A DNA stretch of 64,000 nt from Moesziomyces globuligerus (lineage: Eukaryota; Basidiomycota; Ustilaginomycetes; Ustilaginales; Ustilaginaceae), in contig JARVLF010000006.1 in NCBI GenBank assembly GCA_030849465.1, positions 744,001-808,000 on the forward strand. Direction: 5' to 3'. Shown here one piece after another: positions 1 through 8,900 of the stretch. The notes beneath the pieces were generated by a model. That model saw only the letters and a program-made list of their open reading frames with translations, ran no database searches and had not been told where the DNA came from. A program made the translations under genes and the position numbers. How positions within the stretch are numbered: position 1 is the first letter of the stretch; each line of letters starts with the position of its first letter.

Positions 1-1544
1 CGTGCAGACCACATGCGCGACGGCTGCGCGAACTCGGCCCATGGCTCGGCATAGTACGCCGCAGCATCGGCGCGCATGGACCCGGGCAGCGTCTCATCGG
101 ATAGCGTCACGGGGATCGTCTCGTCGTCCGGATGCAGCAGCCGCGCACGAGATCCGCGCGGCGGATAGCCACCAATGTGTCCAGTGTCCGGGAAGGGAAT
201 CGGATACTGCTGCTCTGTCCCAGCTTCTCCACTCTTCGCCTCGGTAGGTTCGGCCGACGCAGGCGCTCGTGTGGCGAAACCAGCCTCGGCAGCAGGCGAC
301 GAGGAGAGGTAGCTGGCCGACGGCGACGATAGCTGGTGGATGAGATCGGGCAGTCCGCCTCCCTGGTCGGAGATGCGGATGATCAGATCCTCCTCCGGCG
401 GTCCCTCGACAATGGTCACCCTGACCGCCCCGGGGTCCTCGTTGTTTGCATTGCTCCTGATCGTGGCGCGGATGGCGTTCTTGAGCAGCTCGAAGACAAT
501 GTACTCGAGATGCTCGGGGATATACGCAAACCTCGCCTTCAAGTCACCGTCCACCTCTACCCTCGGAATCCTGTCGCTCGTCACGCCCTGGACGCTGGCG
601 AACATCTGGGTCAGCAGCTTGATCCCCTTATTGACCACGCTCGCCACGCTCAATCTGGTGTAGATGATGCCGACATGGTCGCCGACGGCGTCGTTGCCAC
701 TGACATCGACCTCCTCATCGTCCTCCTCGTGTCTGCGGACGGGTTCATTGAAGAAGTGGAACGGATCATCGAGCGCTTCTGAGAGCGCAATATGTTGTTC
801 GGCGAGGACGCGGCGTGAGATGCGCGATCGGAGCATGCGTTCCATGAATTTGTCGAGCTGCTGGGGCTGGAGATGGTGCGACGACTCGACGATGCCGATG
901 GTCAGCGACGGGATGATGGTGAGGTGATCGTCGAGCAAGCGGCGGAGGAGGTTGCAGAAGCGTTCGTTGTCGTCCATCGACTTGATGTGCGGGAAGCGAC
1001 GAAAGGTCTCGAAGGCGGACCAGTACTTTTGGTAGACATCCTCGAGGTGCTGGTTGGTCATGACGACGAAGGGCAGCGCCTGGAGGTCGCGGATGCGGTG
1101 CGCGATGCGCACGGGCAGTTCCTGGCGCACGTAGTTGGCACTCTTGAGGATCTTCTCTCGGTCGCGACCCAGCGTGCGACCGAAGAAGATGAGCTGGCGC
1201 AGAGTCATGCGTGTTGCAGGCTTGGCCGCCCATTGCTCGAGGACCTTGTTGAGGTAAAAGTGTCGGCCCAAGTCCGCCTCCGAGTCCATCCCGAGCCGAG
1301 CAGGGCCGGCGCCTGGGGTGCTGCTCAGAAGACGCAGCCCCGGTGGCGGGATCCGCGTCAGTTTCATGTGCGTAGAGTTGGCGAGGTGGCCATGGTCGGA
1401 CGAACTGCGCTCCTTGCCCTTCGATGAAGCTATGCGCTGGTGGGATGCAGCCGTTGGTGCGGAGGACGAGGCATAGTGGCGTGGCCGCGAGGCGCCAGAG
1501 GCTGGGCGCGGCACAGTCTTGCCGAGCCGAGCGACTCGCTTCAT
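1..1544 (-). CDS. Mitochondrial pyruvate/branched-chain alpha-ketoacid dehydrogenase kinase (PDK/BCKDK family), 3' part missing
   Basis: The reading frame runs from ATG at 1544 off the left end (514 codons present). An in-frame TAG lies just upstream of this ATG, which fixes the start. The first 30 residues are rich in Arg/Ser/Ala without acidic residues, as in a mitochondrial presequence. Next comes the family's helical N-terminal domain: FYLNKVLEQW, LRQLIFFGRTL, a stretch ending ELPVRIAHRIRDLQALPFVV, and RMLRSRISRRVLAEQHIAL. The GHKL ATPase N-box ELLKNAIRAT is near residue 345 and the G1 box DQGGG near 392. Known members phosphorylate the E1 subunit of PDH or BCKDH in the matrix and switch the complex off. 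The fungal Pkp-type pattern is clear, but the substrate cannot be assigned. Odd points are an acidic insert near residues 268-282 and more than 110 low-complexity residues after the G1 box, where the glycine-rich ATP lid is expected. Confidence 0.9.
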   Translation of the reverse strand, partial: MKRVARLGKTVPRPASGASRPRHYASSSAPTAASHQRIASSKGKERSSSDHGHLANSTHMKLTRIPPPGLRLLSSTPGAGPARLGMDSEADLGRHFYLNKVLEQWAAKPATRMTLRQLIFFGRTLGRDREKILKSANYVRQELPVRIAHRIRDLQALPFVVMTNQHLEDVYQKYWSAFETFRRFPHIKSMDDNERFCNLLRRLLDDHLTIIPSLTIGIVESSHHLQPQQLDKFMERMLRSRISRRVLAEQHIALSEALDDPFHFFNEPVRRHEEDDEEVDVSGNDAVGDHVGIIYTRLSVASVVNKGIKLLTQMFASVQGVTSDRIPRVEVDGDLKARFAYIPEHLEYIVFELLKNAIRATIRSNANNEDPGAVRVTIVEGPPEEDLIIRISDQGGGLPDLIHQLSSPSASYLSSSPAAEAGFATRAPASAEPTEAKSGEAGTEQQYPIPFPDTGHIGGYPPRGSRARLLHPDDETIPVTLSDETLPGSMRADAAAYYAEPWAEFAQPSRMWSA

Positions 1545-1992
1545 GCTGTGGAAGAAGGCGCGCGCAGGTGTTTGGAGCTATGGTGAAGATCGTGTATGGT
1601 GCTCGGAACGTGGAGAGGTGATGGCGTCAGCAGAGAGTGAGTGTGTGGTGAAGGAGGCCGAATCTGAGAGCCGGCGTCGATGTTGGCCTGGGCGCGGGCG
1701 CCGCGAAACCCGAGTGCGCTGTGCTCTCTCCCTTTCCTGGGTCGGAGTTCGGACTTGTTTGCGCACGGCCACCAGTCTCATCTGCCGCGTTCGGCTTTGT
1801 GTCCCCCGCGCTTTCCTCGCTCACATCCGCATCCACCCTCGCTCTCCTTATTCTCTCACTCTCGCGCCATAAACGCATCTTCTGCAATGATATCGAATGA
1901 ACGAGAGCAAAGGGAGAAAAGGCAAGCTATGATGTACAGTACAGTGTGGATTCCTGGGCACGGGGTATAGGCGTCGCTTCGACAGTTGACGA
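1545..1992. promoter_or_regulatory. Spacer: upstream of the kinase gene, downstream of ASE1
   Basis: Both flanking genes are on the minus strand, so this 448-bp spacer should hold the kinase promoter and the ASE1 3' end. It is pyrimidine-rich on the plus strand around 1715-1870. No coding signal or recognisable motif was found. Confidence 0.4.
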
Positions 1993-4900
1993 TCACGCAG
2001 CTAGCGCATGCGCCTCGGGTGGAGCATAGTAGGGTTCCTCTGGCTCCTGTTCGCCGACGAGCTCCCAGTTGCTGCTTCCGGACCTTGTCAGCCTGGGCGT
2101 CTCCGCTTCGGCCTCGTGGAGCCCTGCACCAGCGATGCGCAGGCCGTCCTTCCAGCCATGGACCCTCGCCCTGCTACCGTCCTCGGCGGCAGCGACAATG
2201 TCGTCCGACGACGAGACGCTGCGAATTGACGAGATGCCCAAGTCCCTCGCCTCGTCGCCCATGCGTGCCTTGCCGTGCGAGCTCGATGCGGCGAGATTTG
2301 CGAGGCATGCCTCGAGCGACATGCTCGGAGCGCGTCGCGTGCGCTTGGCGGGCTCGGGGGCCTTGGCCGAGCTGGCTTGCGGGTGGATGACGGTAGTGAT
2401 GTCTGTGTGGATGGAGCTGCTGGCCGAGATGCTCGACACGTCGCGGTGCATGTGCGTGGGCTGACCGGCGGCAGGCCAGCGGGGCGGGCCCATCTCGCCC
2501 CACTTGCTCGCGCGGCCTGGTGAGACCATCTCAGCATGCGCGGCAGTACCTCCGACGACCATGGCGTTGCGAGGCACCTTGGCCACGAGCGAGGGGCGTG
2601 GTCGGAAACTCTCGCGCTGCGTCTTGACCGTGCGTGCAGCAAGACCGACCGACGAGGCAGTCGCGTGCCGCGCGCCCATCTTTGCGTATGATGGTGCGGG
2701 CGGTGGAGCGCCGAACGGTTTCGATACGAGGTGCGGCGAGGGCCCAGGGATTCGAGATGGACTGCTGGTGCCTGCCGCGTACGAGGCACTGCTAGCCGTC
2801 CGGTAGCTTCCCGCCATGGATGACGCCGGACGCTGGATGCCACCGCCACCGGTCGCAGAGTAGTGCGTTTTTGGGGCGGCTGACATGGGCACACGCGCCG
2901 ATGTCATGCGCGACACCGAAGCCGGCACGCCATTGTGCCTGACGGACATGGATCTTGCGGTGGGTGCTGCAACGGTCGCAGGTGTCGCCGCGATACGCGG
3001 CTTCTTGAGCGTCCCCTGACTTGGGGTCATGGACCTCATTGGCGTTGCGGCGACACCTCGGTTCGACGATGCCGAAGGCACGAGCGCTCCGCGTCGGACG
3101 CTTGCTGGTGCGCTCACCGGCGGCGCGGTGGGCTGTGCTCCCGACACGGTCCTGGTGCGCTTGCGATTCGCGTTCTCCTTTGCATCTTCGACCTGCTCCA
3201 TCAGCTCGTCGAGGTAGCGCACTCCATTGATGGTGAACGGCTCGCCATGCTCCTCCTCCCATGCCGGGATCACTCTGAGCAGCTCGGCCTCGATCTTGGG
3301 CTTCTGGATCTTGACTCGCTTGCGCATCTTCTCCTCGCGGAGCAGACGACCAGGGTCGCCACGGTTCGACCTTCCCAGCAGGCGCGAGCCATCGGAGGCC
3401 GATTCGTCGAGCTGCCTCGCCTCGTCGATGAGCTCCTTGTACCTGCCGATGACCTTGAGAACTGGTGCCTTGACGCGGACCTGCTCCGTGAGTAGGTCGA
3501 TCATCTGTTCATGCGAAGCGAGGATCTCATCGGTCGGGAGCGGCTCGTCGAGGTTCGGGTCGGCGTCAGCGGAGACGTCGATGAAGTAGGGCGGGAAGGC
3601 AGCCTGGCGCTCGTCGTCGGTGAGGAAGAGCGCATCCCAGAGCGTGGCGATGCGCTCGCGCGTCTTTGTGATGAAGAGCGACATGTGCTGCGCCTTGAGC
3701 TGCTTCATCTTGTCGAGCTCGGCCTGGTAGGCGTGGATGACGTCGAGGGTGCTGCCGCGGTGATCCATGACAAAGGCATCCATCTCGTCCTCGGGGACGT
3801 CGAACTTGGCCCAGAGCTCGCTGAGCTCGTCGTAGAGCTCCTGGATGAGCAGCTCGCGGCGCTGCTTCTCGGCCTCGAGCCACTGGAGCCGCTTGGCGGC
3901 GCGTGCCAGGTTGGCTTCGGACGGCTCGAGCAGATGCGAAGGCGCCGCCGCCGCCGTTGCCGGCGCAGCGGCAGCCTTGGAAGACGAGGAGAGCTGGAGG
4001 GCGAGATCGCCGCTATTGCGAGCTGGCTGTCCACCGAGCGAGGCGCGGGTGGGCGTGTCGGAGAGGAGATCTTCGATGGCGCGGGAGCTGGAGGAGGGAG
4101 GTGCATCGCGACGCTCGGGCTGTTCGGTGCTGACGAATTCGCCGGTGAAGCGATCCGCCTCGTCGTCGTGGATGGGTTGAAGCTGGAGGTGGGCAAGGAT
4201 GGCGCGGTCGAAGCCGAGTGTGCCTCCGCCGCAGTCCACGTCTCCGCCAACGAGCTCCGAGTCGAAGACGTGCTCGTCGGAAAGCGCCGCGGGCTGTGCA
4301 GGCTCGAGCTGGAGTTCGGACCAGAGCTGGACGATCTCGAGCAGCGCGTTCTGCAGCCTTTCTGCCCTCGCGTTGACCTCCTTGGAGCAGCGGATGATTT
4401 CGGCCTCAAACGATGCTATCCTTGGCTGCGAGACATCGCGGAACGCATTGGCAGGTGCGCCTTCGCCAAGGACCTGAGATGGCGAGTCTTGTGTGGTCTC
4501 GTCTGGCAGGTTGACAAACTTGCCGAGGAGAGGCACGTAGGTCTGCAACTTTGCCGACAGGCGGTCCAGCTGCGCCTCTCGTGCGGCGTAAGAGGCCTTG
4601 AGGCGTGTCTGATCGATCTGAAGCTGGGAGCGGCGCTGGAGGAGTGGCTGTGCGTCGGAAAGGGCGGATGCGGATGCGGATGCGGATGGCGAGAGAGAGG
4701 CGGCCGAGACCATGCGCTTGCCGATGGCGTTTTGGAGGGATGGATTGGACGAGGTTTGCTTTTCCCCCAGCGCGCGTTTTATGAGTGCATTGTCGGCTTC
4801 GATGCGAGCGCACTCTGTGCTGAGGTCGTGTGCCTCTCGCTGGACCTTGCCGATCTGGTCATCGACAGCCGACTTGAGCGCCTGGTGGAGGGCGTCGAGT

Positions 4901-5001
4901 GCGCCTTGCAACGCCTCGGGCGGATGGCCGATCTGAGAGTGCAAGCCGACGAGCTTGGACGTGGAGTCGGCAAGGAGCGTGGCAAGAGCAGCCGCGTCCA
5001 T
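1993..5001 (-). CDS. ASE1: Microtubule-bundling protein of the MAP65/Ase1/PRC1 family
   Basis: A 1002-residue protein from ATG at 5001; the frame is open slightly further upstream only via GTG. The N-terminal half is predicted coiled coil with the family's spacing of heptads (KLQTYVPLLGKFVNL, then LYDELSELWAKFDVPEDEMD). The conserved spectrin-like microtubule-binding core lies near residues 550-620 (LLREEKMRKRVKIQKPKIEA, then WEEEHGEPF). The C-terminal 380 residues are Ser/Pro/Arg-rich with many SP/TP sites, typical of the Cdk-regulated tail of Ase1. Family members crosslink antiparallel microtubules at the anaphase midzone. It is longer than yeast Ase1 (about 885) and human PRC1 (about 620) because of low-complexity insertions. 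A KEN tripeptide lies at about residues 608-610. It is divergent from the CDC11/NUD1-like gene. Confidence 0.92.
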   Translation of the reverse strand: MDAAALATLLADSTSKLVGLHSQIGHPPEALQGALDALHQALKSAVDDQIGKVQREAHDLSTECARIEADNALIKRALGEKQTSSNPSLQNAIGKRMVSAASLSPSASASASALSDAQPLLQRRSQLQIDQTRLKASYAAREAQLDRLSAKLQTYVPLLGKFVNLPDETTQDSPSQVLGEGAPANAFRDVSQPRIASFEAEIIRCSKEVNARAERLQNALLEIVQLWSELQLEPAQPAALSDEHVFDSELVGGDVDCGGGTLGFDRAILAHLQLQPIHDDEADRFTGEFVSTEQPERRDAPPSSSSRAIEDLLSDTPTRASLGGQPARNSGDLALQLSSSSKAAAAPATAAAAPSHLLEPSEANLARAAKRLQWLEAEKQRRELLIQELYDELSELWAKFDVPEDEMDAFVMDHRGSTLDVIHAYQAELDKMKQLKAQHMSLFITKTRERIATLWDALFLTDDERQAAFPPYFIDVSADADPNLDEPLPTDEILASHEQMIDLLTEQVRVKAPVLKVIGRYKELIDEARQLDESASDGSRLLGRSNRGDPGRLLREEKMRKRVKIQKPKIEAELLRVIPAWEEEHGEPFTINGVRYLDELMEQVEDAKENANRKRTRTVSGAQPTAPPVSAPASVRRGALVPSASSNRGVAATPMRSMTPSQGTLKKPRIAATPATVAAPTARSMSVRHNGVPASVSRMTSARVPMSAAPKTHYSATGGGGIQRPASSMAGSYRTASSASYAAGTSSPSRIPGPSPHLVSKPFGAPPPAPSYAKMGARHATASSVGLAARTVKTQRESFRPRPSLVAKVPRNAMVVGGTAAHAEMVSPGRASKWGEMGPPRWPAAGQPTHMHRDVSSISASSSIHTDITTVIHPQASSAKAPEPAKRTRRAPSMSLEACLANLAASSSHGKARMGDEARDLGISSIRSVSSSDDIVAAAEDGSRARVHGWKDGLRIAGAGLHEAEAETPRLTRSGSSNWELVGEQEPEEPYYAPPEAHALAA
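4665..4688. repeat. (CGGATG)4 hexanucleotide repeat inside ASE1
   Basis: Four perfect CGGATG units; on the coding (minus) strand they encode alternating Ser-Ala in a linker between coiled-coil segments. Being a multiple of three, length changes would keep the frame. Confidence 0.85.
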
Positions 5002-5169
5002 CGTATTGTAGGATGGGATGCAGGCCTGCACCCTCTAGGAAGATGAATGATGGTGGCCTGGCGGATGGGCGGGTCGCATGCAGAGGACGTGTTCCTCGAT
5101 CCGGGCCGCCTTCTGGTGTGTGCAGTGAAATAAGGTTCTATGTTGCGAGAGGAGGCGATGGCGAATGGC

Positions 5170-5196
5170 GGATGGATGGATGGATGGATGGATGGA
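5170..5196. repeat. (GGAT)n tetranucleotide microsatellite
   Basis: About 6.5 perfect units of GGAT, interrupted after GGACAG and followed by looser GATG-type sequence to about 5225. Noncoding, in the shared upstream region. Confidence 0.9.
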
Positions 5197-5579
5197 CAGA
5201 TTGATGAATGGAAGGGTGATAGGAAAGATGATGGTAGCGTTGGACGGCGGTGTTGGATCGGCTCGTGTATGGCATCAACTTCCACACTCTGTGACTCTTC
5301 GGATGCCGCGTTCGGGCGCGGTTGCATGGCAGCGCAGCTTCTGCGTGGCAGAGCAACACTCGCAACGCGCTCGGCTCAGTTTGGGCCTCCACAAAATCGC
5401 CGCCTGCTGGCGTGTTGGATTTTTGGATTTTGGGCTCCTTTTTCCGCTCATGAACGCGTAGAGGACGAGATGGGTCACGTGCCTGTAGGTTGGCGGCGCC
5501 GAAAATCAAACACGAGGTTCGGCGTGGGCTGCAGGCGATGCGCGTCGGAGAGGGTCCGTTTGGCTTTGCGCGAGCAGCT

Positions 5580-5580
<1 letters not shown>

Positions 5581-5613
<33 letters not shown>
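5581..5613. repeat. (CAG)11 trinucleotide microsatellite
   Basis: Eleven perfect CAG units preceded by CAGCTG. It lies about 370 bp upstream of the CDC11/NUD1-like ATG, in presumed promoter or 5' UTR, so it is probably not translated. Confidence 0.9.
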
Positions 5614-5616
<3 letters not shown>

Positions 5617-5984
5617 GAGCAGGAACAGGCGCGGTGTTGCTTTGCTTTGGCTCGCCAACCCGTTGCTGCGGGGTCCTCTTTACACCTCGCTCCACACTGT
5701 CCATATCGCGCCTTCACCTCTGTCTCTCGCTTGTCATCGCCCCTTTACGCTACTCTACATCTCCCAAATCGCACGCTTCGCACAGCAATCGCAGCGCACA
5801 GTACCGATCCGGGCATCGTTTCCTATCACCTGCCGGTCGTATACCCGCGCGCCTCTCACGTGCACACCACGCCAACGCATCCTCGTCCTCCCTTTGGCTC
5901 GCAGCTCAAGGGCTATATGGTGTCATCCATGTCTTCGAGCTCATAGACACCACTGCTTCACTCCTTCTTCCAAGAATCGCCACC

Positions 5985-8900
5985 ATGGACACGCAGGACC
6001 TACGCTCCTTTGACACGGCTCGTTCCATGCAGGACCCAACACGACCACTGGAGCCAGCTGCAGCACCTTCCGGTTCACGCTCGCCGTCCGCGCACAGCAC
6101 CGCATCGACAGAAAGGCCCACAGAGACACAGAACGATCGAGCCGCCTCGCCCAATCCTGCACCTTCCGTCGATTCCAATTTCTCCAGCGTGCAGGGAAAG
6201 ATGGCCGGCACTCCCCCCGACACAGAGCAACCCACCGATGCGGACGACACGGTCAGCTCCATATGGGATCAATCTGATGCGGAGAAGCACGACGCTGCCG
6301 CCACGCCCCGTGCAAGCGTGGCTGCACCGTCATCTGCGTCCACTCGCCCAGACTGGATGACGGACGACCTAGATGAGTCGTGGCCCGAAGAAGAGAACGC
6401 TTCAGCAGCAACGCCAGTACCTGGCCCCAGCAATGCTGACCGGACTGACACCATCGACCTAGCCGCGCCTGATGCGGAAGCTCAGACGCGAGCCACGATC
6501 CAAAGCGAAGTTCCTGCCACGCCTGTGGTCACCGCCCGTCCTCCCATGGTCACAAAGCTTGGCGCTCTTCCCGACCCCGCTTTCTCCGCAGCTCGGCATC
6601 AAGCACGTCGAGCATTGCTCAAGGGGCGAGCTTCCGCCGCCGCCGCCACTGCTGCCGCGCCCACGCCTACAACAAATGCACAGAGGCGAGTGTTGCAGGC
6701 CGGACCGTCCACCACTTCTTTCCGCCTGCCCAGCCACCAGAACAGACGTGCCCGCCTCTCGCGCAGTGCGCCACAGAACGACGAGGGCGACAGCACAATA
6801 TGGTCCGAGTCCGACTCTGAGTCCGACTCGGCTTCGTCCGGCTCGGCTCAGGACGACTTTGCCAGCGCTCGCGGATCGCTCGCCGAGAACTCGCGAATCA
6901 CCAACGTCCAAGAACAGCAACCATCCCGGAATGCATCGCACCAGCCTCCACGCTCGCCGTCGGCTGCATCGGACGCCTCGGGTGCAAAAGGCACCTTCAT
7001 TCACAGAGCAGACGTGTCCTCGCTTCCACCTGTGCTTCGACCCGTGTGGCAGAGTCCAGCCAAGGGTCAGAATGCGCAGCACCGCAAAGGGATCAGCGCG
7101 CTCGGTGGCGACATTTTCACCCCCATGCGTCTGCAGACCATGTTCAAGACTCCCACGCCTCCGGATAGGCCCATGCTCAACATTATGGCTGCCATCGCCG
7201 CGGACCCCGCAGTGCAGGCTTCGCCCAGCCCGCAGGATGCCGCCGAACAGCTAGGAGCAGAGGACCAGCCACAGGGAGAAGAGCGGACCGAGAACGAGGC
7301 GGCTGCTCCATCATCACAGACAGCTACGCCCTCTCCTGAGATCCACGCAGAGGCGCCACCTGCTCAGGCGCTCAACGCCGGCGTCCCTAGCTCGGCGTTC
7401 ACGTTTCAAAGCCCGCACGCATCGGTGCAAGCGCCAACGCAAGCCTTCCGCGGCATGGTACCGTCTCAGTCGCTTCAGAACATGCAGAGTCTGCATCCCA
7501 ACCACATGCATGCCTCGGTGCTGGCTCGACCCGCTTCCGCCGCAGCCGATCTCGGCCTTGCCTCGCCCGCTCTCCCGGGTAATGGCGCCAGCTTGCTCTC
7601 GGGTCCCCCGACACCGCACACTCCCATGCGTCTGTTCAAGTTCAACTACGACGATGCGGTGACGCGCGCCAAGTTGGAGATGATGGTCAACGAGCGTACG
7701 CCTGCGCCTGTCGAACAACCGATGCGTGCGGGAGAGATCGAGCGCGAACGCAAGAGGCTTAGGCTAGACGTTCGCCCGCGCAAGGTCATCACCGGCGATC
7801 TCATGTCTATGCCCACCCTCGCTGATCCTTCGCCTGCACCGTACACTGATCTGCAAGCGCAAGATCCTGCGTCCAATGGCCAGCCTGTCGTCGACTACGT
7901 CAAGGAGTCGACCGATTTCATGAGCGCGCTCCAAGATGCGGTCAGGACGCACTCGCCACCGCGCGATCCTTCGCCAGAATGGGCAACCGAGGAGGACGAG
8001 GCGAGTAGTGCGGAACGGCGCCAGGTCTCGTTCCACCAAGGTAAGACCGATGCGGCTCAGACCCCCAATGGCTCCTCGCCAGCGCGGCGCAGACGCTCGT
8101 TTGGACCGAGCCACAGGTCGCTCGTGTCTCCGGCCCGCGACGACGTGATGCCCTTGCAAATGGATCACGGAAGTCCGCAGCGCATCTCTTCGCGAAGGCT
8201 TCCGGAGGACTCGTCGTTCATCACCGAGTCGAGTTCAACCGACATCCCCATGTCGTCGACGCTCAAGTCGCGTGCCTCTCTCTCGCGCCGCATCGCTGAG
8301 CAGGTCAAGGCGACCGAATCGCCGCGCAAGCTGCTGCGCCGCATCAGCGCAGCTGCAATCGCTGAGGACGAGGTGGAGCAAGAGTTTGATCAACGGCCAT
8401 CCCAGCCGGGAGCGATTTTGGAACTGGTCACGCCGTCGGAAGATGCGGTGGCGTATCGCGACCAGCAGATCCGTCAGCTCGAAGAACGTATTGCACGACG
8501 CCGACAGCTATTCACCCCGGCAAAGTCCAGCGCACGTGCCGAGGAAGCGCACGAAGATCCCCTTCGCACGGTGCAGAGGCCGCAGCTCATCACGCTGCAC
8601 GAGCCGACCCTTGATGTGATTGCGGCGCAGCATCGCGAAGATGACAGCGACGTCTCGGACGAAGAGTCGCGCATGGACAGCGACGCACAAGGACTTGGGC
8701 AGCACGACGGCAATACGCGCCGGTTCCAAGACGGCATCGTCCTGTACGATTCCGAGCGCATCCCAGATCCGCCGATCCCCGAACCGACGAGGATGCTCCG
8801 CAACATCGCCTCGGCGGTGGAGCTGCGTGGCCGCAATGTGGACCGAGCGAGCATGGCGCGTGCGACCTCGCTGCTGGCCCTGCCGGCCCAGCCTGACGCG

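Larger units (their letters stand above)
5002..5984. promoter_or_regulatory. Divergent intergenic region between ASE1 and CDC11/NUD1-like gene
   Basis: A 983-bp region separates the two start codons. It carries a GGAT microsatellite (5170-5196), a CAG repeat (5581-5613) and pyrimidine-rich stretches before the right-hand ATG. Both promoters and 5' UTRs must lie here. No TATA box was identified with confidence. Confidence 0.6.

Noticed and set aside
1907..1920. Similarity to the Ustilago pheromone response element (GCAAAGGGA versus ACAAAGGGA)
   Set aside because: One mismatch in a nine-base motif, a single copy, and neighbours unrelated to mating.
3511..5046. 511-codon open frame antisense to ASE1
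   Set aside because: Shadow of ASE1; the product lacks domains and the sense strand carries the MAP65 core.
5634..5984. 117-codon N-terminal extension of the CDC11/NUD1-like protein
   Set aside because: It begins at GTG and passes through promoter-like C/T-rich sequence; a perfect GCCACCATGG context follows at 5985.
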